Positions 43,487 through 52,590 of a stretch of DNA of 64,000 bases are shown here, in pieces. This stretch comes from Williamsia maris. GTDB lineage: Bacteria; Actinomycetota; Actinomycetes; Mycobacteriales; Mycobacteriaceae. The translations under genes were made by a program, and so were the position numbers. Location: contig NZ_JAMTCJ010000003.1 of the NCBI RefSeq assembly GCF_024171815.1, forward strand, positions 992,001-1,056,000, written 5' to 3'. Under the pieces are notes generated by a model, which saw only the letters and a program-made list of their open reading frames with translations, ran no database searches and was not told the DNA's origin. Position 1 is the stretch's first letter, and every line of letters starts with the position of its first letter.

Positions 43487-44974
43487 GTGACCGTGAGCGC
43501 AGGGCTGCTGGATCTGGATGCGGCGATTGCCGACGACGTCACGCGCCCCGCGGATGAGGTCATCGAACTCATCGCCCACTGCGCAGCCACCGTCGCCGCC
43601 GCGCAGTTCCGGATGATGCATCTGATCAATCGGCTACACGACGTGCGCACCGACGACTGGGTCGAGGACATGGCCGAGCGATTCGCCGACGATCCCGCAA
43701 CCCAGTTGACGCCCAACGGGACCGAGCAGACCATCGCCGAGGTCGGAGCCGTCGCCAACGTGCCCGTCGGTACAGCGCGCGCGACGGTGCAGACCGCGTT
43801 GCGAATGCACTCCAGGATGCCGTTCACCGGACAGGTGTTGGGGACCGGACGGATCAGCATGAGCGACCTGCGCCTCATCCTGGATCGCACCGCGGGACTG
43901 TTCGATGACGCCCAGTGCGATCAGCTCGACCGTCGATTGGCCGCCGAGCTGTCGGCACGCCCGCCGATGTCGCGGACGCGCCTGCGAGCTCTGGTGGATT
44001 TCTTGATCGGCCAGATCGACGCGGAGGCGTTGCGCCGTCGCCGCGAGCGCGCCGAACAGGACCGTTCGATGGACATCACGCCGGATCGCTTCAACCCCGG
44101 GATGTCCCGCCTGTCCGGCTCGCTGGCCGCCGCCGACGCCGCGGTCGTCAACGCCCGACTGACCGACATGGCACGGTCGGTGTGCAGCGCCGACCCGCGG
44201 ACCATGAGCCAGCGGCGTGCCGACGCCCAGGTCGTTCTCGCTGCCACCGGACTCGGCCCCGACGCGACCCTGCCGTGCCGCTGCCCGCGATGCACGACGC
44301 CTGCCGACGACGCTCTCGACGCGCCGGCCACCGCGGACAACGCCTCGGCCCCCGGTCCGGCACCCGTGTCCTCGGTCGTGAACGTGCACGTCGTGGTGAA
44401 TCTGTCGACGCTCGTGGGTCTCGACGAGCAGCCGGGATACCTCGACGGCCACGGCGTTCTCGATGCCGACGCCATCCGTCGCCTGCTGGCCGCGGCGAAG
44501 ATCAGCATGATCAACCCCACTGATCCCACAGTCGGCGAGCATCGGTATCGACCTGGTTCGTCACTCGATGCCCTCTGCCGCGCCCGCGGCATGTGCTGCG
44601 ATTTCCCGGGATGCACCGCGCCCGCGTGGCGGGGCGACCTCGACCACACGAACCGTTTCGACCGGCGCCACCCGGGATCCGGTGGCGCCACCGTCGGCGA
44701 GAACCTCAAACCCCTGTGCCGGTTCCACCATCGGATCAAGACCTTCACCGCCTGGCGTGACTTCCAGGGGGAGTTCGGCGCGATCGTGTTCGAGTCGCCG
44801 ACCGGGCACCGGTTCCTCGGCAACGCGTTCGACGGCGCGGACCTGTTCCCGTCGCTACGCCTGCCGTCGCGACGAGCCCGTCCGCCCACGGCCACCGACG
44901 AGCGTCGACGCACACGGATCCTCGCCGAACGCGAAGAGTACGAGGCCTGGGCGAATCAGCCGCCACCGTTCTGA
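43487..44974 (+). CDS. DUF222 (13E12-type) HNH endonuclease domain protein
   Basis: The product is 495 aa from GTG; a second GTG lies two codons later. DUF222 covers about residues 15-290, with CAATVAAAQFRMMHLINRLH, TARATVQTALRMHSRMP and FLIGQIDAEALRRRRERAEQ. The C-terminal HNH domain (about 365-425) has CDFPGCTAPAWRGDLDHTNR and GENLKPLCRFHHRIKTFT. These genes occur in many copies in mycolata and are linked to mobile 13E12 elements; no element ends are seen here. Nuclease activity is inferred from the intact HNH. Confidence 0.9.
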   Translation: MTVSAGLLDLDAAIADDVTRPADEVIELIAHCAATVAAAQFRMMHLINRLHDVRTDDWVEDMAERFADDPATQLTPNGTEQTIAEVGAVANVPVGTARATVQTALRMHSRMPFTGQVLGTGRISMSDLRLILDRTAGLFDDAQCDQLDRRLAAELSARPPMSRTRLRALVDFLIGQIDAEALRRRRERAEQDRSMDITPDRFNPGMSRLSGSLAAADAAVVNARLTDMARSVCSADPRTMSQRRADAQVVLAATGLGPDATLPCRCPRCTTPADDALDAPATADNASAPGPAPVSSVVNVHVVVNLSTLVGLDEQPGYLDGHGVLDADAIRRLLAAAKISMINPTDPTVGEHRYRPGSSLDALCRARGMCCDFPGCTAPAWRGDLDHTNRFDRRHPGSGGATVGENLKPLCRFHHRIKTFTAWRDFQGEFGAIVFESPTGHRFLGNAFDGADLFPSLRLPSRRARPPTATDERRRTRILAEREEYEAWANQPPPF

Positions 44975-45687
44975 AGTAGCTCACTCAGCCGACGCTGCGC
45001 GAACCGGTCGTAGGCATCCGCATCGAACAGCACTGCATTCGCCTCACCCACGAATCCACTCCGCACGGAGAGGTCCCTTCGCTCGAATTCGGCCCCGACT
45101 GTCGGAAAGAACGTGTCGTTGTCGTCTCCAACATCCGGCACCTCGACCCAGGAGATCTGTCCGTCGCCGCGAACAGGGAACTGTCGGGTCTTGCGCCGAT
45201 GGTTGGCGATCTTGGACTCGGAGTGGTGCAGCATCGAGCTGCGGTTGTGCCCTACCCCCATGAGCAGGATCCGGCCATGACGGCGAACTATCTCCTCGAA
45301 CGGTGACCCCGGGCCCAGCGCATAGGCCATCGGTTGACGCTCGCAAATCGGGGCTGCATCCAGCCCGACAGCGGCGACCGATGCCTGCGGGTGCGGGCTG
45401 CGCCGGCGGCCCGGCCAGGCCAAAACCGCGGTCGGGATCGCTCCCATCGTCGTCGGCGTCCCAGCGGTGAATGGCTCCGTGATTGCGCCGGTAAACGCAG
45501 GTGTGACAAGAGTTCCGCCGTAACCGACGACGTCGAGGAGCGCGGCAACGACGGCAGCGGCACCGCCGTCCACATGACCAATTCTGGACAGCGACGAGTG
45601 ACACAGCACCACGTCGTCTCGACGGAGTCCGAGCTCGATCAAATCGGTCGACATCTCGTCGCGCGAGATGCCCGAGGGCGCAACCAC
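44956..45687 (-). CDS. AAC(3)-family aminoglycoside N-acetyltransferase-like protein
   Basis: About 243 aa. GTG 45687 is 6 nt after TACGCT; an adjacent GTG 45690 is possible, and a longer ORF lies over the glycosylase gene. Family motifs: [52 protein letters not shown], and [20 protein letters not shown]. Enzymes of this fold acetylate the 3-amino group of aminoglycosides or other amines with acetyl-CoA. The physiological role in a soil actinobacterium is uncertain. It overlaps the convergent DUF222 gene by 19 nt. Confidence 0.83.
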   Translation of the reverse strand: MVAPSGISRDEMSTDLIELGLRRDDVVLCHSSLSRIGHVDGGAAAVVAALLDVVGYGGTLVTPAFTGAITEPFTAGTPTTMGAIPTAVLAWPGRRRSPHPQASVAAVGLDAAPICERQPMAYALGPGSPFEEIVRRHGRILLMGVGHNRSSMLHHSESKIANHRRKTRQFPVRGDGQISWVEVPDVGDDNDTFFPTVGAEFERRDLSVRSGFVGEANAVLFDADAYDRFAQRRLSELLQNGGG

Positions 45688-45693
45688 CACCGG

Positions 45694-45699
45694 AGCGTA
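45694..45699 (-). promoter_or_regulatory. -10 hexamer TACGCT, leaderless
   Basis: Six bases before GTG 45687; it shares two bases with the plus-strand TAGCGT at 45698-45703. Confidence 0.6.
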
Positions 45700-45703
45700 G
45701 CGT
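45698..45703 (+). promoter_or_regulatory. -10 hexamer TAGCGT, leaderless
   Basis: Seven bases before GTG 45711 of the uracil-DNA glycosylase gene. Confidence 0.6.
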
Positions 45704-45710
45704 CGGATCC

Positions 45711-46433
45711 GTGACAGCCGTATCCGATCTCGCGACCCTTGACTCGCTGATCTGCGAGTGCCGGGCGTGTCCCCGGCTGGTCGAATGGCGGGAGCGGGTC
45801 GCCCGCGAGAAACGCCGCGCCTACGCCGACGAGACCTACTGGGGACGGCCCGTTCCTGGTATCGGACCCGCGGATGCGTCATTGCTCATCATCGGGCTGG
45901 CCCCCGCCGCACACGGCGGTAATCGGACCGGGCGGATGTTCACCGGCGACCGCAGCGGCGACGTCCTGTTCGCGGCGCTGCACGCGGTCGGGCTGGCCAA
46001 TCAACCCACGTCGGTCTCGGCCGACGACGGCCTCACGCTGCGGGGTACCCGCATCACCGCACCGGTGCACTGCGCTCCTCCTGCCAACAAACCGACGCCG
46101 GCCGAACGCGACGAGTGCTCGCACTGGCTGCAGCGCGAACTCACCCTGCTGACCCCGACCGTCAAGGCAGTCATGTCTCTCGGCGGGTTCGGGTGGCAGG
46201 CGGCGTTGAACGCGCTCGAGACGCACGGCCGCGCGATCCCCCGACCACGCCCCAAGTTCGGGCACGGCGTGCACGTCGACCTGCCGATGAGCGATCGTGG
46301 CGACGTCACCGCCGCGCCGATCCGACTGTTCGGGTCGTACCACGTGAGCCAGCAGAACAGCTTCACCGGCCGATTGACCCCCGCGATGCTCGAGGCGGTA
46401 CTGACCGAAGCGTCCGACTTCGCCGGGTTGTGA
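45711..46433 (+). CDS. udgB: Uracil-DNA glycosylase, family 5 (UdgB)
   Basis: The product is 240 aa. Motif 1 [19 protein letters not shown], with Ala where family 4 has an acidic residue, and motif 3 [12 protein letters not shown]. Iron-sulfur cysteines lie in CECRACPRL near the N-terminus and in TAPVHCAPP and ERDEC. UdgB removes uracil, hypoxanthine and related bases from DNA. The size equals M. tuberculosis Rv1259. Confidence 0.92.
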   Translation: MTAVSDLATLDSLICECRACPRLVEWRERVAREKRRAYADETYWGRPVPGIGPADASLLIIGLAPAAHGGNRTGRMFTGDRSGDVLFAALHAVGLANQPTSVSADDGLTLRGTRITAPVHCAPPANKPTPAERDECSHWLQRELTLLTPTVKAVMSLGGFGWQAALNALETHGRAIPRPRPKFGHGVHVDLPMSDRGDVTAAPIRLFGSYHVSQQNSFTGRLTPAMLEAVLTEASDFAGL

Positions 46434-46455
46434 CGTTCCACATACGCGAGTCGGT

Positions 46456-46461
46456 GACAAT
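46456..46461 (+). promoter_or_regulatory. -10-like hexamer GACAAT for the MarR gene
   Basis: Six bases before ATG 46468. First base departs from TANNNT, so support is weaker. Confidence 0.35.
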
Positions 46462-46467
46462 AGACAG

Positions 46468-46971
46468 ATGCCGTCCGACAGTCCCGGGTTCGACCCGATC
46501 GCCAAGGCGCGCGACAACTGGGAGGACGCGGGCTGGGGCGAGGTCGCCGACGGGATGGTCGCGGTCACCTCGGTCATGCGCGCACACCAGATCCTGCTCG
46601 CCCGCGTCGAGGCAGCACTACGGCCGTTCGACCTGAGCTTCTCCCGTTTCGAACTCCTCCGACTGCTGGCGTTCAGCCGCACCGGCTCGCTGCCGATCAC
46701 CAAGGCGAGCGTCCGCCTGCAGGTGCACGTCACGAGCGTCACCCACGCGATCCGGCGCCTGGAGTCCGCAGGCCTCGTCACCCGGGTCCCGCACCCGACC
46801 GACGGGCGCACCACGCTGGTCGAGATCACCTCGATCGGCCGCTCCACCGTCCAGGAGGCAACGGTCACCCTCAACCGGACCGTGTTCGCCGACATCGGCA
46901 TACCGCCCGAGCAGGCCCGCTCACTCGTCGAGACGATCGAGACCCTCCGCCGCAGCGCCGGCGACTTCTGA
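46468..46971 (+). CDS. MarR-family transcriptional regulator
   Basis: The product is 167 aa. Winged helix: LRPFDLSFSRFELLRLLAFS, LPITKASVRLQVHVTSVTHA with IRRLESAGLVTRVPHP, and the wing TDGRTTLVEIT. It binds DNA as a dimer and may respond to small aromatic or acyl ligands. It is convergent with the mmsB end 16 nt away and separated from udgB by 34 nt, so its target could be either neighbour or itself. Confidence 0.87.
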   Translation: MPSDSPGFDPIAKARDNWEDAGWGEVADGMVAVTSVMRAHQILLARVEAALRPFDLSFSRFELLRLLAFSRTGSLPITKASVRLQVHVTSVTHAIRRLESAGLVTRVPHPTDGRTTLVEITSIGRSTVQEATVTLNRTVFADIGIPPEQARSLVETIETLRRSAGDF

Positions 46972-46987
46972 CCGCGGCGCCGCGGTT

Positions 46988-47857
46988 CTAGCGCAGTGTC
47001 TCGATGATCGCGCTGAAGTCCTTGGCGCCGTTGTCGGCGGCGAACGCGCGGTACAACTCGGCCGCATGTGAACCCAGCGGCGCGGTGGCGCCGGTGGATT
47101 CGACCGCGGCCATGGCCAGCCCGAGGTCCTTGTTCATCAGCGCGGTGGCGAATCCCGGGGTGAAGTCGTTGTTCGCCGGTGAGGCCGGTAGCGGCCCGGG
47201 GACCGGGCAGTTGGTGCTGACCGCCCAGCAGTTCCCGGTGGCGCCGGTGATGACGTCGAACAGCGACTGCGCCGACAGCCCCAGCTTCTCGGCCAGGACG
47301 AACGCCTCGCCGATCGCGATCTGCTGCACGGCGAGCACCATGTTGTTGCAGACCTTCGCCGCCTGTCCGCTGCCCGGCCCGCCGCAGTGGATGACCTTGC
47401 CCGCCATGGGTTCCAACGCGGGTTGCACCGCGGCGAACGCGGCGTCGACGCCACCGACCATGAACGCCAGGGTTCCCGCCGTCGCGCCTTTGACGCCACC
47501 GGAGACGGGCGCGTCGACCTGCGCGAAACCGAACTTCGCGGCCAACGCGTTCATGTCCCGCGCGTCGTCGACGGAAATGGTGGAGCTGTCGATGAAGACC
47601 GCACCGTCCTGGGCGACGGGAAGGATCTCCGCGTACGCCGAACGGACCAGAGCACCGCTGGGCAGCATGGTGATCACGACCTCGGCGCGCTCGACGGCCT
47701 GGATCGCCGTCTCCGCGACGAGCACTCCGGTCGCAGCGGCAGCGTCCGCGGCGGCGGGGACGGGGTCGTATCCGGCGACGGTGTGGCCGGCGGCGACGAG
47801 GTTGGCCGCCATCGGGCCGCCCATGTTGCCCAGTCCGAGAAATCCGATGGTGCTCAT
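46988..47857 (-). CDS. mmsB: 3-Hydroxyisobutyrate dehydrogenase
   Basis: The product is 289 aa; ATG overlaps the acyl-CoA dehydrogenase stop. Rossmann GFLGLGNMGGPMAANLVAAG, FIDSSTISVDDA, QVDAPVSGGVKGATAGTLAF, catalytic Lys in GQAAKVCNNMVLAVQ, and GATGNCWAVSTNCPVPGP specific to HIBADH. It oxidises 3-hydroxyisobutyrate to methylmalonate semialdehyde in valine breakdown, feeding MmsA. Gene order matches Rv0751c-Rv0753c. Confidence 0.94.
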   Translation of the reverse strand: MSTIGFLGLGNMGGPMAANLVAAGHTVAGYDPVPAAADAAAATGVLVAETAIQAVERAEVVITMLPSGALVRSAYAEILPVAQDGAVFIDSSTISVDDARDMNALAAKFGFAQVDAPVSGGVKGATAGTLAFMVGGVDAAFAAVQPALEPMAGKVIHCGGPGSGQAAKVCNNMVLAVQQIAIGEAFVLAEKLGLSAQSLFDVITGATGNCWAVSTNCPVPGPLPASPANNDFTPGFATALMNKDLGLAMAAVESTGATAPLGSHAAELYRAFAADNGAKDFSAIIETLR

Positions 47858-49017
47858 CTGACGCCTTTCGCCAGCGCGCGGCCCACGACCACGCGCATGA
47901 TCTCGTTGGTGCCCTCCAGGATCCGGTTCACCCGCAGGTCGCGCACGATCTTCTCCAGCCCATAGTCGTGCAGGTACCCGTACCCGCCGTGCAGCTGCAG
48001 GGCCTGGTCGGCGATCGCGTGACAGTGGTCGGTGACGAATCGCTTCGCCATCGCGCACAGCGTCACCTTGTCGGGGTCGTCGGCGTCGAGGGCGGCGGCG
48101 GCGCGCAGCAGCAGACCGCGGGACGCCTCCAGATCGGTCGCCATGTCGGCGAGCGCGAACCGGATGGTGGGCTCGTCGATCAGTTTGCCGCCGAACGCCT
48201 CCCGCTCGTCGAGGTAGCGCAGCGACCGGTCCAGAGCCTCCTGCGCGCCCCCCAGCGAGCACGCGGCGATGTTGAGGCGACCACCGTTGAGGCCGTTCAT
48301 CGCGATGCGGAAACCGGTACCCACGGCATCGGGTCCACCCACGAGGTTCGCGGCGGGCACGCGCACGCCGTCGAAGATCACCTGCGCGGTGGGCTGGGCG
48401 TGCCAGCCCATCTTGCGTTCCTGCGCGCCGAACGACAGACCCGGCGTGCCGTTCTCGACGATGAACGTCGAGATCCCCCCGGCGCCGTCGGAACCGGTCC
48501 GCGCCATCACCACGTAGACGTCGGATGTGCCTGCGCCGGAGATGAACTGCTTCACCCCGGTGAGCACGTACTCGTCGCCGTCGGCGACCGCTTTCGTGCT
48601 CAGCGCGGCCGCATCCGACCCCGCCGCCGGTTCGGTGAGGCAGTAACTCGCGATCAGCTCCATCGACGCCATCCGCGGAACCCACTGCGCACGTTGCTCA
48701 TCGGTCCCGTAGCTGTCGACCATCCAGGTCGCCATGTTGTGGATCGAGAGGAACGCTGCCGTCGTCGGATCGGCCGCGGCCAGTGCCGTGAAGATCCGTA
48801 CGCCGTCGACCCGACTGAGCCCACTGCCACCGAACTGCTCGTCGCAGTAGATGGCGCCCATCCCGAGTCCGGCCGCCTCACGCAGTTCATCGACCGGGAA
48901 GTGCTTGCTCTCATCCCATTCCAGCGCGAACGGCGCGATCCGTTTCGCGGCGAACGCAGCCGCGGTGTCGACGATGACCTGCTCGTCGTCGGTCAACCGC
49001 TCATCGAGAATCGTCAT
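47854..49017 (-). CDS. Acyl-CoA dehydrogenase, probable isobutyryl-CoA dehydrogenase (FadE9-like)
   Basis: The product is 387 aa from ATG. FAD motifs YCLTEPAAGSDAAALSTKAV and LTGVKQFISGAGTSDVYVVM, and C-terminal QLHGGYGYLHDYGLEKIVRD with RILEGTNEIMRVV, where Glu is the usual catalytic base. Set between mmsB and mmsA, it should convert isobutyryl-CoA to methacrylyl-CoA. Identity as FadE9 rests on this context. It starts 10 nt after the mmsA stop. Confidence 0.9.
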   Translation of the reverse strand: MTILDERLTDDEQVIVDTAAAFAAKRIAPFALEWDESKHFPVDELREAAGLGMGAIYCDEQFGGSGLSRVDGVRIFTALAAADPTTAAFLSIHNMATWMVDSYGTDEQRAQWVPRMASMELIASYCLTEPAAGSDAAALSTKAVADGDEYVLTGVKQFISGAGTSDVYVVMARTGSDGAGGISTFIVENGTPGLSFGAQERKMGWHAQPTAQVIFDGVRVPAANLVGGPDAVGTGFRIAMNGLNGGRLNIAACSLGGAQEALDRSLRYLDEREAFGGKLIDEPTIRFALADMATDLEASRGLLLRAAAALDADDPDKVTLCAMAKRFVTDHCHAIADQALQLHGGYGYLHDYGLEKIVRDLRVNRILEGTNEIMRVVVGRALAKGVR

Positions 49018-49027
49018 TCGTCGCCCG

Positions 49028-50548
49028 TCACTGCATGGTGGGGATGGAGAACTCGGCGCCGTCCTTGATGCCGGACGGCCAGCGAGTCGTGATCGTCTTG
49101 ACCTTGGTGTAGAACTGGATCGCCGCGGGTCCGTGCTGGTTGAGGTCACCGAATCCGGACCGCTTCCAGCCGCCGAAGGTGTGGTACGCCACCGGAACCG
49201 GGATCGGGACGTTGACGCCGATCATCCCGACCTGGACGCGGGCGCAGAAGTCCCGCGCCGCGTCGCCGTCCTGGGTGAAGATCGCGACACCGTTGCCGTA
49301 CTGGTGATCCGACGCCAACGCCAGCGCTTCTTCGTAGTCGTTCGCCCGCACGATGCACAGGACCGGCCCGAAGATCTCGTCGGTGTAGATCGACATGTCC
49401 CGGGTGACGTGATCGAACAGGGTGGGACCGATGAAGTAACCGCCCTCGAGCGCGGCGTCACCGAACGTCAGATCGTCGCTCGCCCGGTCGCGTCCGTCGA
49501 TCACGAGGTCGGCACCGGACTCGACGCCCTGGCCGATGTAGTCACGCACCCGCTCGAGCGCCGCCGCACTCACCAGCGGGCCGTAGTCGGCCTTCGGATC
49601 GAGACTGTGCCCGACCCGCAGGGCGTTGACGCGGTCGATCAACCGGTCGCGCAACCGCTGTGCGGTCTGCTCACCGACGGGAACCGCGACACTGATGGCC
49701 ATGCATCGCTCGCCCGCGCTGCCGTAGCCCGCGCCGATCAACGCGTCGACCGCCTGGTCCAGATCGGCGTCGGGAAGGATGATCATGTGGTTCTTCGCGC
49801 CGCCGAAGCACTGCGAACGCTTGCCGTGCGCAGCGGCGGTCGCGTAGATGTACTGCGCGATGTCCGACGACCCCACGAAGCCGAGTGCCTGAACGTCCGG
49901 GTGCTCGAGGAGCGCGTCGACGGCGACCTTGTCGCCCTGCACGACCTGGAACACACCCGCGGGCAGACCGGCCTCGAGGAACAACTCGGCCAGACGCAGT
50001 GGCACCGACGGATCGCGCTCGCTGGGCTTGAGGATGAAGGCGTTACCGCACGCCAGCGCCGGGCCGGCCTTCCACAACGGGATCATCGCCGGGAAGTTGA
50101 ACGGCGTGATCCCCGCGACCACGCCCAGCGGCTGACGCACTGAGTGCACGTCGATGCCGGTGCCCGCGCCCTCGGTGAACTCACCCTTCAACAGGTGCGG
50201 GATACCGATGGCGAACTCGATGACCTCGACACCACGCTGGATGTCACCACGCGCGTCGGCGACGGTCTTGCCGTGCTCGATCGAGAGCAGCTCGGCCAAC
50301 TCGTCGGCGTTCTGGTTCACCAGATCGACGAACCGCATCATCACCCGCGCACGTCGCTGCGGATTCCACGCACCCCAGATCTGCTGCGCCGCGACCGACG
50401 ACGCGACCACGTCGTTCACCTCGTCGACCGAGGCCAACGGCACCGTCGCCTGCACCTCACCGGTGGAAGGGTTCATCACGTCGGCGCTGCGGCCGGACGT
50501 CCCGGGACGGCGCAGGCCGTCGACGAAGTGCGGAATCTCTGTGGTCAT
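49028..50548 (-). CDS. mmsA: Methylmalonate-semialdehyde dehydrogenase (CoA-acylating)
   Basis: The product is 506 aa from ATG with GGGG 8 nt upstream. ALDH fold lacking the usual Glu base: TPFNFPAMIPLWKAGPALAC, FGGAKNHMIILPDADLDQAV, catalytic Cys in SAGERCMAISVAV, and GWKRSGFGDLNQHGPAAIQF typical of MmsA. It turns methylmalonate semialdehyde into propionyl-CoA with NAD and CoA. First gene of the valine operon, divergent from an acyl-CoA synthetase. Confidence 0.95.
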   Translation of the reverse strand: MTTEIPHFVDGLRRPGTSGRSADVMNPSTGEVQATVPLASVDEVNDVVASSVAAQQIWGAWNPQRRARVMMRFVDLVNQNADELAELLSIEHGKTVADARGDIQRGVEVIEFAIGIPHLLKGEFTEGAGTGIDVHSVRQPLGVVAGITPFNFPAMIPLWKAGPALACGNAFILKPSERDPSVPLRLAELFLEAGLPAGVFQVVQGDKVAVDALLEHPDVQALGFVGSSDIAQYIYATAAAHGKRSQCFGGAKNHMIILPDADLDQAVDALIGAGYGSAGERCMAISVAVPVGEQTAQRLRDRLIDRVNALRVGHSLDPKADYGPLVSAAALERVRDYIGQGVESGADLVIDGRDRASDDLTFGDAALEGGYFIGPTLFDHVTRDMSIYTDEIFGPVLCIVRANDYEEALALASDHQYGNGVAIFTQDGDAARDFCARVQVGMIGVNVPIPVPVAYHTFGGWKRSGFGDLNQHGPAAIQFYTKVKTITTRWPSGIKDGAEFSIPTMQ

Positions 50549-50588
50549 GGTGTACCCCAAACTCAACGATTAGTGGTGGCCGTCACGC

Positions 50589-50594
50589 TATAGT
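50589..50594 (+). promoter_or_regulatory. -10 hexamer TATAGT for the acyl-CoA synthetase gene
   Basis: It lies 50 nt before ATG 50645, so this transcript has a leader with GGAGAGG near its end. The CTATAG core reads on both strands and could serve mmsA too. Confidence 0.45.
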
Positions 50595-50644
50595 TGCATA
50601 TCCTAGCTTCTGCACCCACCGAAGACCACCACGGAGAGGATCCG

Positions 50645-52327
50645 ATGACCGGCGAAGACACGGCGACCGCGCAGTTCCGGGCCGCACGGGACCTGTTGCT
50701 CACCCATTCCGACGACTACGACGCCGCCGTCGCGCAGTTCACCTGGCCCGTTCTCGACGAGTGGAACTGGGCGAGGGACTGGTTCGACGTGGTCGCCGCC
50801 GGCAACGACAGCCCCGCGTTGTGGATCGTCGAGGAGGACGGCAGCGAGGCCAAGGTCAGCTACGCCGAGATGAGTGCGCGGTCGGATCAGGTCGCGGGAT
50901 GGCTCCGCGACACCGGCATCGCGCCGGGCGATCGCATCCTGCTGATGCTGGCCAACCAGGTGGAGCTGTGGGAGGTCATGCTCGCGGCGATGAAGCTGGG
51001 CGCGGTGGTCATCCCCGCGACCACCCTGCTGGCCGAGGCCGACATCGCCGACCGCATCGAGCGCGGCGGCGTCTCCCACGTGATCGCGCGCAGTGAGTTG
51101 GCCGCGGCGTTCGACGCCGTGGGTGCCCGACACACCCGCATCGCCGTCGGCGAGCCGGTGCCGGGATGGACCGACTACGCCGATTCCCGTTCGGCTGACA
51201 CAGAATTCGTCGCCTCACACACCACACGCGCAGACGACACCCTGCTGCTCTACTTCACCTCCGGCACCACCTCGAAGCCGAAGCTGGCCGAGCACACCCA
51301 CGCGTCGTACCCCGTGGGTCATCTGTCGACGATGTACTGGATCGGCCTTCGCCCCGGCGACATCCACCTCAACGTGTCCTCGCCGGGGTGGGCCAAGCAT
51401 GCGTGGTCCAACGTGTTCGCGCCGTGGAACGCCCAGGCGTGTGTCTTCATCTACAACTACGCCCGGTTCGACGCCGCAGCTCTGATGGCGCAGATGCAGC
51501 GCTGCGGGGTCAGCAGTTTCTGCGCCCCGCCGACCGTGTGGCGCATGCTCATCCAGAGCGACCTCGGCCTGCTGACGACCCCGCCGCGGGTGGCGGTGGG
51601 CGCCGGCGAACCGCTGAACCCCGAGGTGATCGAGCGGGTGCGGGCGCAGTGGGGTGTGACCATCCGGGACGGCTTCGGTCAGACCGAGACCACCGTGCAG
51701 ATCGCGAACTCACCCGGTCAGCCGCTGAAGTCCGGCTCGATGGGACGGCCGTGTCCGGGGTACGTCATCGAGTTGGTCGATCCGGCCACCGGCGAGGCGG
51801 GTGTCGCCGAGGGCGAGATCTGCATCGACCTCGCGCACCGACCCCTGGGCCTCATGACCGGCTATCACGGGGACGCCGAGAAGACCGCCACCGCGATGGC
51901 CGGCGGGTACTACCACTCCGGCGACGTGGGCAGCCGGGACGACGAGGGGTACATCACCTACGTCGGCCGCACCGATGACGTGTTCAAGTCCAGCGACTAC
52001 CGGATCAGCCCGTTCGAGTTGGAATCGGTTCTGCTGGAACACGATGCGGTGGTCGAGGCCGCGGTGGTCCCGGCGCCGGACGCACTGCGCCTGTCGGTAC
52101 CGAAGGCCTACATCGTGCTCGCGCCCGGATGGGACGCGACGCAGGAGACCGCACGCGCGATCTTCGAGCACAGCCGGACGCACCTCGCCGGCTACAAGCG
52201 CGTCCGCCGGATCGCGTTCGCGGAACTGCCCAAGACGATCAGCGGCAAGATCCGACGGGTGGAACTGCGCAACGCGCCGGTCACCGACACCGAGTTCCGC
52301 GAGGAGGACCTGACGCAGCGAGCGTGA
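50645..52327 (+). CDS. AMP-dependent acyl-CoA synthetase (medium-chain/acetyl-CoA synthetase-like)
   Basis: The product is 560 aa; ATG has GGAGAGG upstream, better than the earlier in-frame TTG. Motifs: TLLLYFTSGTTSKPKLAEHT (P-loop), WAKHAWSNVFAPWNAQACVF, IRDGFGQTETTVQIANSPGQ, GYYHSGDVGSRDDEGYITYV, catalytic Lys in PKTISGKIRRVELR. The N-terminal WNWARDWFDVVAAGNDSPAL is typical of medium-chain or propionyl/acetyl-type ligases. Facing the mmsA operon, it may feed short branched acids into it. Substrate not certain. Confidence 0.88.
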   Translation: MTGEDTATAQFRAARDLLLTHSDDYDAAVAQFTWPVLDEWNWARDWFDVVAAGNDSPALWIVEEDGSEAKVSYAEMSARSDQVAGWLRDTGIAPGDRILLMLANQVELWEVMLAAMKLGAVVIPATTLLAEADIADRIERGGVSHVIARSELAAAFDAVGARHTRIAVGEPVPGWTDYADSRSADTEFVASHTTRADDTLLLYFTSGTTSKPKLAEHTHASYPVGHLSTMYWIGLRPGDIHLNVSSPGWAKHAWSNVFAPWNAQACVFIYNYARFDAAALMAQMQRCGVSSFCAPPTVWRMLIQSDLGLLTTPPRVAVGAGEPLNPEVIERVRAQWGVTIRDGFGQTETTVQIANSPGQPLKSGSMGRPCPGYVIELVDPATGEAGVAEGEICIDLAHRPLGLMTGYHGDAEKTATAMAGGYYHSGDVGSRDDEGYITYVGRTDDVFKSSDYRISPFELESVLLEHDAVVEAAVVPAPDALRLSVPKAYIVLAPGWDATQETARAIFEHSRTHLAGYKRVRRIAFAELPKTISGKIRRVELRNAPVTDTEFREEDLTQRA

Positions 52328-52333
52328 GAACCG

Positions 52334-52510
52334 CTAGACGCTCTTGCGCCGGAACTGCTGCTGGTGCGACCTGTTGCCGCGGGACCCGGCGGCCTTCGAT
52401 CCGGCGTCGAGGTGCTCCTCGCTCAGATGGTTCGCGTTCTTCTTGCGCTCCAAAGCCTCTCGGAACGCCTTGCGCTGATCGGACTCTCCTGCGTCGGGTT
52501 CGTGAGACAT
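52334..52510 (-). CDS. DUF5302 family small protein
   Basis: A 58-aa protein, ATG at 52510 to TAG. The sequence includes QRKAFREALERKKNANHLSE and ends RNRSHQQQFRRKSV, as in DUF5302 proteins of actinobacteria, which share a central FREALERKK and a C-terminal FRRK. It is hydrophilic, charged and probably disordered. Function unknown. It sits 6 nt from the convergent synthetase stop, and its start region faces the GlcD-like gene. Confidence 0.8.
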   Translation of the reverse strand: MSHEPDAGESDQRKAFREALERKKNANHLSEEHLDAGSKAAGSRGNRSHQQQFRRKSV

Positions 52511-52578
52511 GCGCTCATCGTAGGCCTTCCCGTGACCGTGTCATCCCATTTTTCCGCAGCACCCACCACGCCCGCGGT

Positions 52579-52584
52579 TACTCT
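52579..52584 (+). promoter_or_regulatory. -10 hexamer TACTCT, leaderless
   Basis: Six bases before ATG 52591 of the GlcD-like oxidase. Confidence 0.6.
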
Positions 52585-52590
52585 GGTGTG

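Noticed and set aside
43487-44974. Intact 13E12 mobile element or prophage around the DUF222/HNH gene
   Set aside because: No integrase, attachment sites, terminal repeats or other phage genes are present near it.
44956-45687. Acquired antibiotic resistance gene
   Set aside because: Composition and promoter style match the neighbours and there is no mobile context; chromosomal AAC(3)-like genes are common in actinobacteria.
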